A DNA stretch of 64,000 nucleotides from Myxococcales bacterium (GCA_016706545.1 JADJJK010000020.1:62001-126000), one strand, 5' to 3'; shown: positions 9,432-21,605, numbered from the stretch's first letter. The notes: generated by a model not told the origin, from the letters alone. Translations and numbers: made by a program.

Positions 9432-9706
9432 TGCTGTCCGCTGTCATCGTTGGAGTGTGGACCGCCTGGTACCTGGGCCTGCGCGCCGGCGCGATCGCGG
9501 CGGTCGCCACCGCGGGGGCGCTCCTGGTCGCCCAGTTTGTTCCGGGCGCATCGATCACCGTGTATGCGCTGGTCCTGGCCTGGTGTGCTGCACTATATTT
9601 CGTGATTCCCAAGATCCGCGCAGGAGCCGGATGGAAGAGGCAGGCGACGGCCATTCCGTCCCAGGTGGGCAACGCCTGGCGCTGGGCGAAGAAGTTCCTT
9701 GAATGA
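9431..9706 (+). CDS. small membrane protein of unknown function
   Basis: This is a 91-residue protein with two or three hydrophobic segments (about 3-17, 20-38, 42-58) and a basic C-terminal tail (KIRAGAGWKRQ). Its ATG shares one base with the stop codon of the preceding reductase-like gene (TGATG), which supports a two-gene unit. I do not recognise the family. Confidence 0.6.
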   Translation: MLSAVIVGVWTAWYLGLRAGAIAAVATAGALLVAQFVPGASITVYALVLAWCAALYFVIPKIRAGAGWKRQATAIPSQVGNAWRWAKKFLE

Positions 9707-9994
9707 GCTGTAGGCGACCCGCAACCGCGGGTCGGTGCATGTGTCCTTGGGACATCAGGAGCCCTTCAACGCAGTGCATTAGCCAGGGCTACCAAAGCCT
9801 ACCGGCGTCGTAGGCAGGGCCCAGAGCCCACTACGTTCCGGATTCGTTGGATGTTTTCAGGTGGGGACGAAAGACTCCAGAGATCGCTGGCGCTCAAAGG
9901 CCGATCTGGGGGGACTTCCCCCAGGTTTGGGTCCCACGGTCCTCAGATCTCAGGATCTTACCTTCGGCACGACATTAGCAATATAGGGCGAATC
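9707..9994 (+). ncRNA. structured leader region upstream of the cupredoxin-like lipoprotein
   Basis: This is 288 bases without a gene. Perfect hairpins are: 9715-9734 (8-bp stem, AACC loop), 9798-9814 (CCTAC/GTAGG), 9817-9829 (GGGC/GCCC) and 9906-9924 (CTGGGGG/CCCCCAG). A weaker GGCT/AGCC pair lies at 9787-9799. The first may belong to the 3' end of the upstream unit, but it has no T tract. The others could form a structured 5' leader. A fragment CAAAGCCTACCGG recalls the c-di-GMP-I riboswitch, but the full consensus is not met. Confidence 0.35.
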
Positions 9995-10792
9995 ATGCGT
10001 ATTCGAACCCTTGCTACCCTCTTTGCCCTGTCCCTGGGCGCGTGTACCGGTACCCTGACCGACGACCCCATCGAGGACCCGGGCACAGATCCGGAGCCGA
10101 ATCCGGATCCGGGGACGGGCAGCAACGCAAACGGGCTGACGGTGACTCTCGACAAGTCGACCATCAACACCGAGTACTTCACCACGCACCCGATCAAGGT
10201 CACCCTGCAGGGCACCAACGGCTTCGCCGGCAACGTGGCCCTGGCCGCCTCGGTGGTTGACGCCGCGGGCGTCGTGGTCCCGGGCTGGACCGTGGCGCTT
10301 GCCTCGGCGTCCACCACCCTGGCCGCCAACGGCAGCGCCGAGGTGATGGCCACGCTGACCATCCCCAGCGCCAGCACCGCCACCGCCGGCACCGTGAAGA
10401 TCGTCGCCACCTCGACGGCCGCCACTGTCACCGTGAACACCGCCGTCAACGCGCTCAAGCAGATCACGTTCAACATCACCCAGGCTGCCGGCCGCTGCGT
10501 CTACGCGCCGGCGTATGGCAACCGCAACGCGCCCATCCCGCTCTTGCTGGGCACCAAGATCCGCATCGTGAACAAGGGCCCCGCCACGATCACCGTCCAC
10601 GGCGACGCGCCCATCCCGCACCAGTCGACCGCCGAAGGTGACAAGCTCGCCATCAACGCGGCCTACGAGCCGAACATCCGCACCGCCAGCGCGACCCCCG
10701 GTCAGTGGTACTGCCACGCCATCACCGGCGGCACCGCCAGCGGCGGCAGCGCCAACAACCCGCACATCCTCATCATGGCGCCCCCCACCTGA
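9995..10792 (+). CDS. lipoprotein with a possible cupredoxin-like C-terminal domain
   Basis: The 265-residue protein has a lipobox (LGAC, Cys16) and an Asp/Pro/Gly spacer (about 22-45). An immunoglobulin-like repeat domain follows (about 46-150; LTVTLDKSTINTEYF). In the C-terminal domain (about 160-265), a His in TVHGD, the pair Cys-His in WYCHA, a later His (NNPH) and a Met near the end (LIM) occur in the order expected for type I copper ligands. Copper binding is inference only. The ATG at 9995 is set by the signal peptide. A strong terminator follows. Confidence 0.6.
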   Translation: MRIRTLATLFALSLGACTGTLTDDPIEDPGTDPEPNPDPGTGSNANGLTVTLDKSTINTEYFTTHPIKVTLQGTNGFAGNVALAASVVDAAGVVVPGWTVALASASTTLAANGSAEVMATLTIPSASTATAGTVKIVATSTAATVTVNTAVNALKQITFNITQAAGRCVYAPAYGNRNAPIPLLLGTKIRIVNKGPATITVHGDAPIPHQSTAEGDKLAINAAYEPNIRTASATPGQWYCHAITGGTASGGSANNPHILIMAPPT

Positions 10793-10817
10793 TTCGTTGA
10801 AGCGCGTGGGAAGCTAC

Positions 10818-10845
10818 GGGCCCCGCAAGGGGCCTTGCTTTTTTT
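10818..10845 (+). terminator. Rho-independent terminator
   Basis: Stem GGCCCC/GGGGCC with a GCAA tetraloop (10819-10834) is followed by TTGC and a run of seven T. It lies 26 bases after the cupredoxin-like lipoprotein gene. Confidence 0.9.
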
Positions 10846-10929
10846 CGGCGCTGCGCCGATCACCTTGTCCTGGAGCGCTCTCGATCTCGAGGGCATGCAT
10901 TGCTTGAGTTTCTTCACGTGAGAGGCCTC

Positions 10930-12225
10930 ATGTTCGAATCTTGGTCCCACTTCCTGCGTTCGCTGGGGCTGGCCTCGCTGGGCCTGGTGCTCGCCGTCGC
11001 GCCTGCCTCCGCCAACGGGCGGCCTCCCGCCGGGCTGGATATCCGCGTGCGGTCGTCGCAGATCTTGGTGAGCACGACGTTTGGGATCGTGCAGTCACAG
11101 GACAACGGCGGCGAGTGGACCTGGATGTGCGAAGCCTCGTTTGGCACCGGCGGCGTGTTCGATCCCGACTTCGAGCTCAGCACGAGGTCCTCGACCATCT
11201 TCACCACCGCCATCGAGGGCATGCTGGTCACCCGGGATGGCTGCGTCTACCAGCCCTCGGCGCTTGGCGAGCGTTTCATCTCCTCCATCGCCATGGCCTC
11301 CAATGGGGACTTCTTCGCCGCCGCCTCCGACGGCGAGGGCTCCAAGATCTACCGGAGCACCGACGACGGCGTCACCTTCGCGCAGGCCTCCAACGCCTTC
11401 CGCAACTACGACACCTGGCGCGGCATGGAGGTCGCGCCAAGCGACCCCAGCCGGATCTACCTCTCCGGCCTGCGGGTCGTCTTTGGCATGCCCAAGCAGT
11501 ACCTGATGTACCGCAGCACGGACGCCGGCAAGACCTTCACCGCCACCCCGCTGACCGGCTTCACCGGCATGTCTGCCGAGACGGTGATCTTCATCGCTGG
11601 CGTGTCGGCCACCAACCCCGACCTGGTGTTCGCCCGGCTCACCGCGGTGGATGGGACCACCGGCGAGGCCATCTACCGCAGCAGCAACGGCGGGGATACC
11701 TGGACCCAGATCCTGGCCAAGCCAGAGCCCATCGCCTTCTTGGTCCGCAAGAACGGCGAGCTCATCGCCGGCACAGACAACTCCGGAACCGTCCGCTCGG
11801 TCGACGGCGGCACCACCTTCACCGCGGTCGACGGCGCGCCCCACCTGCTGTGCCTCTACGAGGACAGCGCGGCGACGATCTACGGCTGCACCCAGAACTA
11901 CGGTGGCGATGCCGCGGCGGTCATGACCTCGACCGACGGCCTCACCTGGACCAAGACCGTCCGCTTTCAGGACATCTCGGCCCCGACGAGCTGCGCCGCG
12001 GGGACGATGCAACAGGACTACTGCGTCGCCGTGGAGTGGTGTGGCCTCAAGGAGCAGCTCGGCATCGCGTCGAACGCCATCAAGTGCGCGCCGGGCTCCG
12101 GCACCGATGGAGGCGGTTGCTGCGACGCCGACGGATCCTCGTCCTCCACCGCGCTATTGGGGCTCCCCTTGGGGATGCTCCTGTGGTTCTCTCGGCGTCG
12201 ACGCTCAGCGCGCGCGCGCGCCTGA
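10930..12225 (+). CDS. secreted BNR/sialidase-like repeat protein with a MYXO-CTERM-type tail
   Basis: The 431-residue protein has a signal peptide (about 1-32, cut near ASANG). It carries several BNR-type repeats (SQDNGGEWTW, STDDGVTFAQ, STDAGKTFTA, SSNGGDTWTQ, STDGLTWTK), which suggests a beta-propeller. The C-terminus is GGGCCDADGSSSS, a hydrophobic helix and RRRRSARARA, the pattern of the myxobacterial MYXO-CTERM sorting signal, so surface anchoring is expected. The ATG at 10930 begins the signal peptide; a TTG ten codons upstream is less likely. Confidence 0.85.
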   Translation: MFESWSHFLRSLGLASLGLVLAVAPASANGRPPAGLDIRVRSSQILVSTTFGIVQSQDNGGEWTWMCEASFGTGGVFDPDFELSTRSSTIFTTAIEGMLVTRDGCVYQPSALGERFISSIAMASNGDFFAAASDGEGSKIYRSTDDGVTFAQASNAFRNYDTWRGMEVAPSDPSRIYLSGLRVVFGMPKQYLMYRSTDAGKTFTATPLTGFTGMSAETVIFIAGVSATNPDLVFARLTAVDGTTGEAIYRSSNGGDTWTQILAKPEPIAFLVRKNGELIAGTDNSGTVRSVDGGTTFTAVDGAPHLLCLYEDSAATIYGCTQNYGGDAAAVMTSTDGLTWTKTVRFQDISAPTSCAAGTMQQDYCVAVEWCGLKEQLGIASNAIKCAPGSGTDGGGCCDADGSSSSTALLGLPLGMLLWFSRRRRSARARA

Positions 12226-12234
12226 CCAGGCCGC

Positions 12235-12350
12235 CAGCGCCAGCTACGGCAGGCGACTACCGCCGACTGACAGCAGGCGACGGCAGGCGACCGCCAACTG
12301 GACGACGGCAGGCGACCGCCGAGCGACCGCAGGACTACCGACTACCGGGG
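12235..12350. repeat. degenerate short direct repeats between convergent genes
   Basis: At least four copies of gcaggcgac, within longer units such as gacggcaggcgaccgcc, lie between the ends of the BNR gene and the bactofilin gene. No open frame explains them. Confidence 0.7.
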
Positions 12351-12355
12351 TGAGC

Positions 12356-12919
12356 TCACGACATCGGCGGCGGCTGCGTGGCGCGCCGACGCTTGCCGCC
12401 GCCGCCCCCACCTTCGTCGTCCCCTTCCGCCTTCGCGGGCGCGTCGCCCTTCTTTCCAGGCGCCTGCTGGGCCGGGCGCGCCTCGGCCGGCTTGGCAGCC
12501 TGCGCTGGCTCCACGGGCGCCGCGGAGCTCGCGGCGGCGATGGCGGCTTCCTTGTTGGGCTCATCGCCCACGGACAGCTCGCACTCGCCGAACACCACCT
12601 CCATGCCGCCCTTGCTGGAGGTCAACGAGACCTCCAGCGAGCGCGCGCGGATCACCGTCTTGTCGCGGACCTTGCCGGAGATGCGGACCGCGTCGGCCTC
12701 CACCTCGCCCGCCACTTCCCCTGCGGACTGCAGCTCCTTGACCTTCACGTTGCCAGCGATCACGCCGGAGGCGGTGACGTGAATGACGGGCCCTGATACC
12801 TCGCCCTCGACCTTGCCCATCACGACGATGGGGCACTTCGACGACAGCGACCCTTTGAATTCGGTTCCTTCCTCCACCAGAGTATGCTTGCCGGTGGGGA
12901 GTCCGTTCTGTTCACTCAT
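12356..12919 (-). CDS. bactofilin
   Basis: The 187-residue protein has the bactofilin (DUF583) core at about residues 12-115: GTEFKGSLSSKCPIVVMGKV, then repeated G-x-V-x-G strands (GVIAGNVKVKEL, GEVAGEVEADAV). The tail is Pro/Ala/Lys-rich. Bactofilins polymerise into nucleotide-independent filaments used in cell shape and in positioning proteins. The ATG overlaps the stop of the upstream pentapeptide gene by 4 bases (ATGA), so the two are co-translated. Confidence 0.92.
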   Translation of the reverse strand: MSEQNGLPTGKHTLVEEGTEFKGSLSSKCPIVVMGKVEGEVSGPVIHVTASGVIAGNVKVKELQSAGEVAGEVEADAVRISGKVRDKTVIRARSLEVSLTSSKGGMEVVFGECELSVGDEPNKEAAIAAASSAAPVEPAQAAKPAEARPAQQAPGKKGDAPAKAEGDDEGGGGGGKRRRATQPPPMS

Positions 12920-14193
12920 CGCTTTACCTCGCTCTTCTCGCTCTGTGGTTTTTCGGTGCCGACGATCTTCAGGCGAAGTTGACAGCCGCTCTCGAAGCCA
13001 AACTGGGTGAGCTCGACGTTCTGCGCCACCGCCGCCACCACCGCGCCGCCGGCCGTCACCATGAGCTGGCGCGGGCCGACGATGCCAGGACTCGCGCGCT
13101 CGAAGAACTTGCCGTGAACGGTGATGCAGCCCGCGCCGACGATCTGGCAGTCCGCCAGCACACCCGCGGCGCCGATGATGAGCTCGGTGCGCTCGCCGAG
13201 GTTGATCGTGCAGTTCTGAAACAAGCTGTCGATCTCCACGCGCGCGCCGGCGTCGAACTGGAGCGTCGCGTTGAGCAGCACATCGCCGCGGCCAAAGTAT
13301 CGACGCCGGACCTGGTCCAGCGGGCTCGGCGCCGCCACCGCCGCCAGCGCGCCCTTGGACAGCAGCGACGGGATGATGCCGTTCTCGACGCGCTGGGTCC
13401 CGTCGCCAGCCGGGCTCAGGTCGAGCCAGGAGACGTCGATCCCGCCCAGCGGGCCACCCGTGCCAACTAGCCCCGCGACCTTCGCGCCGGTCAGCCGGGT
13501 GCCTGCGAGCTTGGCGTTGGCAAACGTGGCATGCCGGATATCGGTGTCGAGCATGTTCGCGCCGGTCAGGTCCGCGCCGGTCAGGTCGGTCTTGACCAGC
13601 GAGGCCTTGCTCAGATCGGCGTTGCGCAAGATCGCGCCGCGCAGATCGCCGTCGTCGAGCATCGCGCCGATGAGGTTCGCGCCTTCCAGGTTCGCGCCTG
13701 GCAAGCGCGCGCTCTCGAAGCGGGCCCCGTTGGCCACCGCCGCGCCCAGGTAGGCCTCGTCGAGCTCGGCGTGCGTGAACACCGCGTTGGTCAGCTTGGC
13801 GCCGCCGAGCTTGGCGGTGGCGAGCTGCGCGTAGCTGAGCTGCGCGCCGGTGAGATCGGCGCCGGTCAGCGAGGCGCCCTCCAGGTTGGCGCGGGTAAGG
13901 TTGACCTTGGTCAGGTTCGCGCGATCGAGCTTGGCGCCCTCGAGATCTGCGTTCTCCAGGTTGGCGCCGGACAGATCAGCCCCGACCAGAAAGGCCTCGC
14001 GCAGCGTGGCCCGGCGCAAGCTCGCCTGCGCCAGGTCGGCGCCCTCCAGGTTGGCGCCATCGAGATCCGAGCGGTCGAAGACCGCCTTGCCCAGCTTGGC
14101 GCGCGAAAGGTCAAGCCCACGCAGGTCGGCGCGATCCAGCTTCTCTCCTCGCTGGACTCGCTTCAGGATGTCGTCTCGGGTCGGAGCGGCCAT
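12916..14193 (-). CDS. pentapeptide-repeat protein with C-terminal bactofilin-like domain
   Basis: The 425-residue protein holds tandem pentapeptide repeats of the A(D/N)Lxx type over about residues 20-235 (LDGANLEGADLAQASL and others), forming a right-handed quadrilateral beta-helix. A second beta-rich part (about 285-410) resembles a bactofilin core (GDVLLNATLQFDAGARVEI, GAAGVLADCQIVGAGCITV). Joining the two helical folds is unusual and suggests a scaffold that joins or caps bactofilin filaments (inference). An AGAGAGGA-like ribosome site precedes the ATG. Confidence 0.85.
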   Translation of the reverse strand: MAAPTRDDILKRVQRGEKLDRADLRGLDLSRAKLGKAVFDRSDLDGANLEGADLAQASLRRATLREAFLVGADLSGANLENADLEGAKLDRANLTKVNLTRANLEGASLTGADLTGAQLSYAQLATAKLGGAKLTNAVFTHAELDEAYLGAAVANGARFESARLPGANLEGANLIGAMLDDGDLRGAILRNADLSKASLVKTDLTGADLTGANMLDTDIRHATFANAKLAGTRLTGAKVAGLVGTGGPLGGIDVSWLDLSPAGDGTQRVENGIIPSLLSKGALAAVAAPSPLDQVRRRYFGRGDVLLNATLQFDAGARVEIDSLFQNCTINLGERTELIIGAAGVLADCQIVGAGCITVHGKFFERASPGIVGPRQLMVTAGGAVVAAVAQNVELTQFGFESGCQLRLKIVGTEKPQSEKSEVKR

Positions 14194-14273
14194 CAGATAT
14201 CCTCTCTTACAGGACTCTCAACTCATCAACTCTTCACTCTCGAGCACCGAGAGTTCATCCGCAAAACCGTGAG

Positions 14274-16253
14274 CTAGGCCCGCGCCGTGGGCTGATTTGC
14301 GACGTAGCGCTCCAGCGCGGTGATGCGCTCGTTGAAGGGCAGCCGCTCGAGCTTGGAGAGCTGATCGCGGTCACCCAGACGCACCAGCGAGACCCGGATC
14401 CGCTGAAACGTCTGCTCGCGTTCCTTGCGCAAGGAGCGCTTGCGCGCGCGCGCATCGGCGGACCAGTCGTCGCTCGCCCGCACGAAGTCGTCCTGCAGGA
14501 TGCTGAGCATGATGACCAGATCGCCGAGGCTCCGGCGCTCCGCGGCGGGATCTCGGGTCGAGACCGCGGCGTCCGCGGTGGCCCGGTATGTGCGGAACTG
14601 CTCGACGATGGACGCCGCCACCTCCGGGCGCAGGCCCGCCATCGCCACCAGATCATCATGGTTGACCCGCAACAGCGCATCGAGGCGATTGAGCCCCACC
14701 GCGAACAGGCGGTCGATGATGGGCTTCTCGACGCCGTCGATCTGATACAGCAGCGCCTCGACGATGATCGGCTCACGCCGATCGCGCTCTGCGTCCAGCT
14801 CGAAGGCCTGCGGGATGAGGTCGCTGAGCGCCTGATAGCGGGTCAGCAGATCGGCCTTGTCCTCGTCGCTGATGCGCGCGCGATTGGCGACCGCGCCGTC
14901 CACCGCCACGCAGAACGTGTCCAGCGCGCCGCACAGCTCGATGAGCTCCATCTGCTCGGCCATGGCGCGCAGCGAACGCAGCGCCGGCTTGGTGGACTCG
15001 AGCCAGGCCGGGTCGGCGTCACCAAAGCGCAGCTCCAGCATGACGTCTCGGACCTGCGAGACATGCACCACCGCGATGTCGTTGAACACGTCGCGGACGG
15101 CCGCCAGATCTTCGGCGGTCGAGATGCCGACCGCGGCAGCGGGCTTGCCCTCGGTGGCGACCGGCTCGGCCAGACCAACCTCCGGGCCGCCGAGGAACAG
15201 CCGATTGAAGGACGCCGAGATCTCATCGCCCTCGATCGCCTCGACAGGAAAGTCGAACTCCGCGGCGGTCAGCGACGAAGGCTCCGCCAGCATCGACGAA
15301 GGCTCCGCCAGCATCGACGGATCGATCGAAGGACCGACCGACAGATCGACCGACAGATCGATCGACGGACCGACCGACGACAGCAGCGCGGCGCCAGCGG
15401 AACCCGGAGCCAAGGGCGCTGGAGCTGGCGCTGGCGACACCGCGGCCGGCGGCGCCGACTCCGCAGCAATGGCCGCCGCGCCATGCGATGCCCCGACAGC
15501 GCCGGCTGGCGGAGCGGGGATGGGCCGCATCGCCGATGCGGGGACCACCGGCGGCGGCGACATCACCATGGTGGAGTCATCGCGCTTGGCCTTGCCAGCG
15601 GCAGGTCGCCTGGAGCTCTCCACCGCCGCTTGCGCGGGTCCCGCGAGGGACGGCCTGGCGGGAGTCGTGGCCGGGGTGGCGCTGCTCGACGCGCCAGCGG
15701 GGCCCGAGGGAGCTGCTGCGCCAGAGGACGTGCCAGACGACGCGCCAGAAGCTGCGCCAGATGACGCGCCAGATGCGCCAGCGCCAGATGACGCGCCAGC
15801 GCCAGGCGAAGCTACCGAGCCCTGCGGCTCCGGCGCAGCCGGCACGCTCGAGCCGGCACCCGGCGCCGCGGCAGCCGCCGGCACCTTCGGCAAGGCCGGC
15901 AACGCCACGCGCCTGGCTTGCGCGCCAGCGTCATCGCTCGGCGAGCCGCTGGCGGCGGCGTCGGTAGTTGCGGTGATGGACGCAGGCGGCGCGGTCTCTG
16001 ATGACGGCGGAGGAGACGACTCACGGCCCGGTTCGCTGTGGCGCTGCGGCCAGCCCCAAAATGGGGACGCGAGCGAACCGGCTCCCCCGGCAACCGCAGC
16101 GGCGAGCACAGGCGCACCGGAGGACACCGGCTCGTCCACCGTCGCAGCGGCGGCCTCTCCGGATACGCCTTCGTCGGACGCAGGCTTGTCACCTTCGTTC
16201 GCGGCGCGATCGCCATCTTGACCGCGCTGGAAAAGCCTAGAGAAGATCCCCAT
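14274..16253 (-). CDS. large Ala/Pro-rich protein with helical C-terminal (HhH-like) region
   Basis: The 659-residue protein has a low-complexity Ala/Pro/Ser half (about 20-330) with duplicated SMLAEPS units. The helical C-terminal half (about 370-659) includes a helix-hairpin-helix-like stretch (IDGVEKPIIDRLFAVGLNRL, then MAGLRPEVAASIVEQF). The region before it (RSLRAMAEQMELIELCGALD) resembles a four-helix bundle. I do not recognise a named family. Its gene is 80 bases upstream of the pentapeptide and bactofilin genes on the same strand, so it is probably part of a cytoskeletal cassette. Confidence 0.7.
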   Translation of the reverse strand: MGIFSRLFQRGQDGDRAANEGDKPASDEGVSGEAAAATVDEPVSSGAPVLAAAVAGGAGSLASPFWGWPQRHSEPGRESSPPPSSETAPPASITATTDAAASGSPSDDAGAQARRVALPALPKVPAAAAAPGAGSSVPAAPEPQGSVASPGAGASSGAGASGASSGAASGASSGTSSGAAAPSGPAGASSSATPATTPARPSLAGPAQAAVESSRRPAAGKAKRDDSTMVMSPPPVVPASAMRPIPAPPAGAVGASHGAAAIAAESAPPAAVSPAPAPAPLAPGSAGAALLSSVGPSIDLSVDLSVGPSIDPSMLAEPSSMLAEPSSLTAAEFDFPVEAIEGDEISASFNRLFLGGPEVGLAEPVATEGKPAAAVGISTAEDLAAVRDVFNDIAVVHVSQVRDVMLELRFGDADPAWLESTKPALRSLRAMAEQMELIELCGALDTFCVAVDGAVANRARISDEDKADLLTRYQALSDLIPQAFELDAERDRREPIIVEALLYQIDGVEKPIIDRLFAVGLNRLDALLRVNHDDLVAMAGLRPEVAASIVEQFRTYRATADAAVSTRDPAAERRSLGDLVIMLSILQDDFVRASDDWSADARARKRSLRKEREQTFQRIRVSLVRLGDRDQLSKLERLPFNERITALERYVANQPTARA

Positions 16254-16403
16254 CGAATGAACCTGAGGGCGATCTGATGCGCCTGTAGCACCGTATCAGA
16301 AGGGTGAGCCCGGCTCGATGTAATCCTTGGGATACAATGTCGAACCAGCGCTCTACCGGAAAATTCCACCTCGAGCCGGATAACCAGCCCGTACGAGCGC
16401 GAT

Positions 16404-18385
16404 CTAGCTGACGCTCTTTCGCGACCTCACACGACCTCGGCTAGACGAGCCAGCGCTTGCGACCATCCGAGTTGTCGCCCTTGACCTGACCATGGATGAC
16501 GGCGCAGGTGGGACTTTTGGGCGCAATGTGGGAGCGCATGGAGCGCATGGCGCCACCCCTGCTGGTGGCGCGAGCTGCCTGGGAGCGGGCGCGACCGCGC
16601 TGATCGGCTTGGCCGCGGGCTTGCTCGCGGGCGCCGACGCGGGCTTGCTCGCAGGCGCGGGCGCTGCCGCAGGCTTGCTCGCGGGCGCGGGCTTGCTCGC
16701 AGGCGCCGCAGGCTTGCTCGCAGGCGCGGGCGCAGCCGCAGGCTTGCTCGCAGGCGTGGCCGCCGCCGCGGGCTTGCTCGCAGGCGCGGGCGCTGCCGCA
16801 GGCTTGCTCGCGGGCGGCGCCGGCGCCGGCGCCTTGGGCTTCTCTGGCAGCGCGGTGAGCTTGCGAGTCTCGCCGCAGCGAAAGCACGTCCTGCTCTGCG
16901 GAAAGCACTGCTTGCGCTCGGTGTCCGAGCTCTCGCCCTCCAGCCGGCGGAGCTCCCACGAGTGGCCGCACTTGCGACACACCGAGTTCAGCGGGCCATA
17001 CACCTTGTACATCATCGCCTCGAGGATGATGCCGTTGGTGTTGGCGGTGACCGCGGTGTTGTAGCCCTGGGTGCCTTCGTAGACTCCCGAATACCAACCC
17101 TTGTCCGGATCATACGCAGTCGCGATCTTGTCAAACAGCACCTGAGAATATGGATCATTGGGGAACAGCACCGCCAGCGACATCGCGGCCTTCACCGAGG
17201 TGCTCTTGAGGTGCTCCATGTCCTTGCCGGTGTCCGTGATCGCGTTCCACGGGCTGCCAGCGGCGTAGATCGTGTTGTAGACAAAGTACGGCTGCCGATC
17301 GACGTTGTCCTCGGACACCGCGGTGACGATCCCCGTCCGCTTCCAGCGTCGCTTCTGCACCTCGAAGATCGCGGCCAGGAGCGGCGCGCTCTCCGCGGTG
17401 GTGCCGTACTCCATCGCCTCCAGCGCGAACGACTCCGTCACCACGTAGTTGAACGCACCGAGCTTGCGCGGATCGCGCACGTCGATGGGGATCCGCACGC
17501 CCTCGATGTCCACCGAGCTGGCGAACATGTTGCGATAGCTCCGGCTCACCGCCATGTCGAACCCCATCGCCTCCCAGTTGCGCGCGCCGTACTGCTCGTA
17601 CCCAAGGCGCCCCTCCTGGTTGAGCGACTCCTCGCTGGTGGTGGCGTTGAAGCCCGCGCCGAACATCTGCCCGTCGTTGATCATGCGGCAGTAGTTCCAC
17701 CGGTGCATCGTGCGCTGCGCCGCGGTGGCGTGGCGCGGATACAGGCAAGACAGGTTGTCGAGCCAGGTGCCCATGCGGGCCAGGTCGAGCGCCGAGTAGC
17801 CGATGCCGAACTTGGTGGGCTTGTTGCCATAGTCCACCATCGACAGATCCTTCGAGTGGTAGACCTTGTTGGGCACCTCGTCGCGATACAGCGGCATGGC
17901 CCCAAGCGTGGTCAAGAGCTTCATGACGCGCTGATCGAAGATGCGATCGTCGATGATGCCGAGCTGGTTGGCGGCGATGGTGGCGGCCAGCGTCGACGCC
18001 AGATCCCACAGCGTGGTGGACTCGTACTTGTTGACCGCGTTCACGAAGCCGGTGGTGGGCTGGTAGTTGTTCTCGAAGTACTTCCAGGCGATGCGCGCGA
18101 TCTCCAGATCTCGGTCACACAGCGCCGCCTTCTTGCGCAAGCACGGCCGGATGGGACGGCTCAGGCAGCTCCCGCGGACCTGCGCCGCCGCGAGCCCCGG
18201 ACTTCGCGGTCCGCCGGTGGGCGGGGGCGCAGGGCAGGTCTGGCCATACACGGGGCGGCTCCAGAGCGCGGCCCCGAGCATCACCACCGTCAAGATTCTC
18301 CACGGCACAAAGGAGGTATCGGCCTTGTGCGCGCGCGGTTTACCGCGGGGGACCGCAATCGCCAGGAGGGTCCCCACGTGCTCGC

Positions 18386-18389
<4 letters not shown>
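16404..18389 (-). CDS. secreted DUF3131 protein with zinc-ribbon and PASKPA-repeat tail
   Basis: The protein of about 661 residues has an N-terminal hydrophobic signal (about 31-50, ending near VYGQ). A DUF3131/glucoamylase-like domain follows (about 92-455; WKYFENNYQPTTGFVNAVN, SEDNVDRQPYFVYNT, TANTNGIILEAM). Next is a putative zinc ribbon with two CxxC knuckles (CRKCG, CFRCG; about 465-505), then many Pro-Ala-Ser-Lys-Pro-Ala units. It is a paralogue of the gene at 30754. The TTG start overlaps the phosphorylase stop codon; a GTG at 18377 is an alternative. Carbohydrate processing outside the cytoplasm is likely. No enzyme activity is proven for the family. Confidence 0.8.
16600..16830. repeat. 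coding repeats, PASKPA units
   Basis: Many imperfect copies of a unit such as ggcttgctcgcaggcgcg lie inside the DUF3131 gene and encode Pro-Ala-Ser-Lys-Pro-Ala-Ala repeats. Such tails often span the peptidoglycan. Confidence 0.85.
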
Positions 18390-20829
<2,440 letters not shown>

Positions 20830-20833
<4 letters not shown>

Positions 20834-21252
20834 GGCATCTTCAGGGAACAGCTCATGTGGATGACGTTGCAGGTTGGATCGGACTTGTACTGAACGTCAG
20901 ACATGAGCTGATGAATGAGGTAGAGACCCATCCCGCCTTCTGGCCAGGACGCTCGATCTTGAGGATCAAACGAGAGCGTCGCTGGGCCTGCAGGCGGCGG
21001 ATCGCCGCGGTCGCCGATCACGATCCGCAGCGCGTCATCCTCCAGGCTCACCTGGACTTCGACCCGATTGCCGCGTTCGGAAGGCCGGCGCCGCTCGATG
21101 GCGTTGTTGACCGCCTCGGTCACGCACAGCTCCACGGACTCCACGGTCTCCTTGCTGGCATGAAGCTCCAGCAAGGCGCCACGAACCGCCTCGCCGAGCG
21201 CCGACAGCCCGGCGACCTCCGCGGGCATGGTGATCCACAGCTTCGAAATCAT
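20830..21252 (-). CDS. RsbW-like ATP-binding anti-sigma/partner-switching kinase
   Basis: This is a 140-residue GHKL ATPase of the HATPase_c_2 type. The N box is CVTEAVNNAIERR, an Asp-x-Gly motif appears in IGDRGDP, and the glycine loop is EGGMGLYLIHQLMSD. The usual His after the N-box Glu is replaced by Arg. Such proteins bind or phosphorylate STAS antagonists. The ATG at 21252 follows AGGAGG closely. It is the first gene of the glgP operon and faces a STAS gene (21606) across the repeat-bearing intergenic region. Confidence 0.88.
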
Positions 21253-21605
21253 CGATCCTCCTAGAGACAAGGCGGTGGTGACCTACCGGGGTTTCACGCG
21301 ACGAAGACCTGCCGAACACGTCGCCGGTCGCGTCGGCGAACACGTCGCCGGTCGCGTCGGCGAACACGTCGCCGGTTACGTCGCCGGTCGCGCGACTCTC
21401 GTATGCGAAGGCGAGGCCAACCCTGGGCCGCTCCTTGTGCGCGTAGATCCCATGGATCTCGTGGCGCTCGTGGCGCTGCGCCGCTCACCGCCGTCGCCAC
21501 CCAGACCAGCCGCGCGCCGATGGCGTCAGAACTGACGCCGCGCGAGCCTGCGCAAAGGCCCTGCGCAAACTGACGCGGCGGACGATTCATCGCGTGGAGG
21601 TCATC
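21253..21605. other. divergent intergenic region
   Basis: These 353 bases lie between divergent partner-switching genes and probably hold both promoters. The main visible content is the 24-bp tandem repeat at 21303-21392. No open frame looks coding. Confidence 0.55.
21303..21392. repeat. 24-bp tandem repeat
   Basis: The unit gaacacgtcgccggtcgcgtcggc occurs about three times in succession. The last copies are degenerate (gccggttacgtcgccggtcgcg). It sits between the RsbW-like and STAS genes and may affect their regulation. Confidence 0.85.

Noticed and set aside
9787..9829. c-di-GMP-I (GEMM) riboswitch
   Set aside because: Only a CAAAGCC..CCGG fragment and an AGGxAGGG-like stretch match. The 5' conserved segment and the tetraloop-receptor layout are missing.
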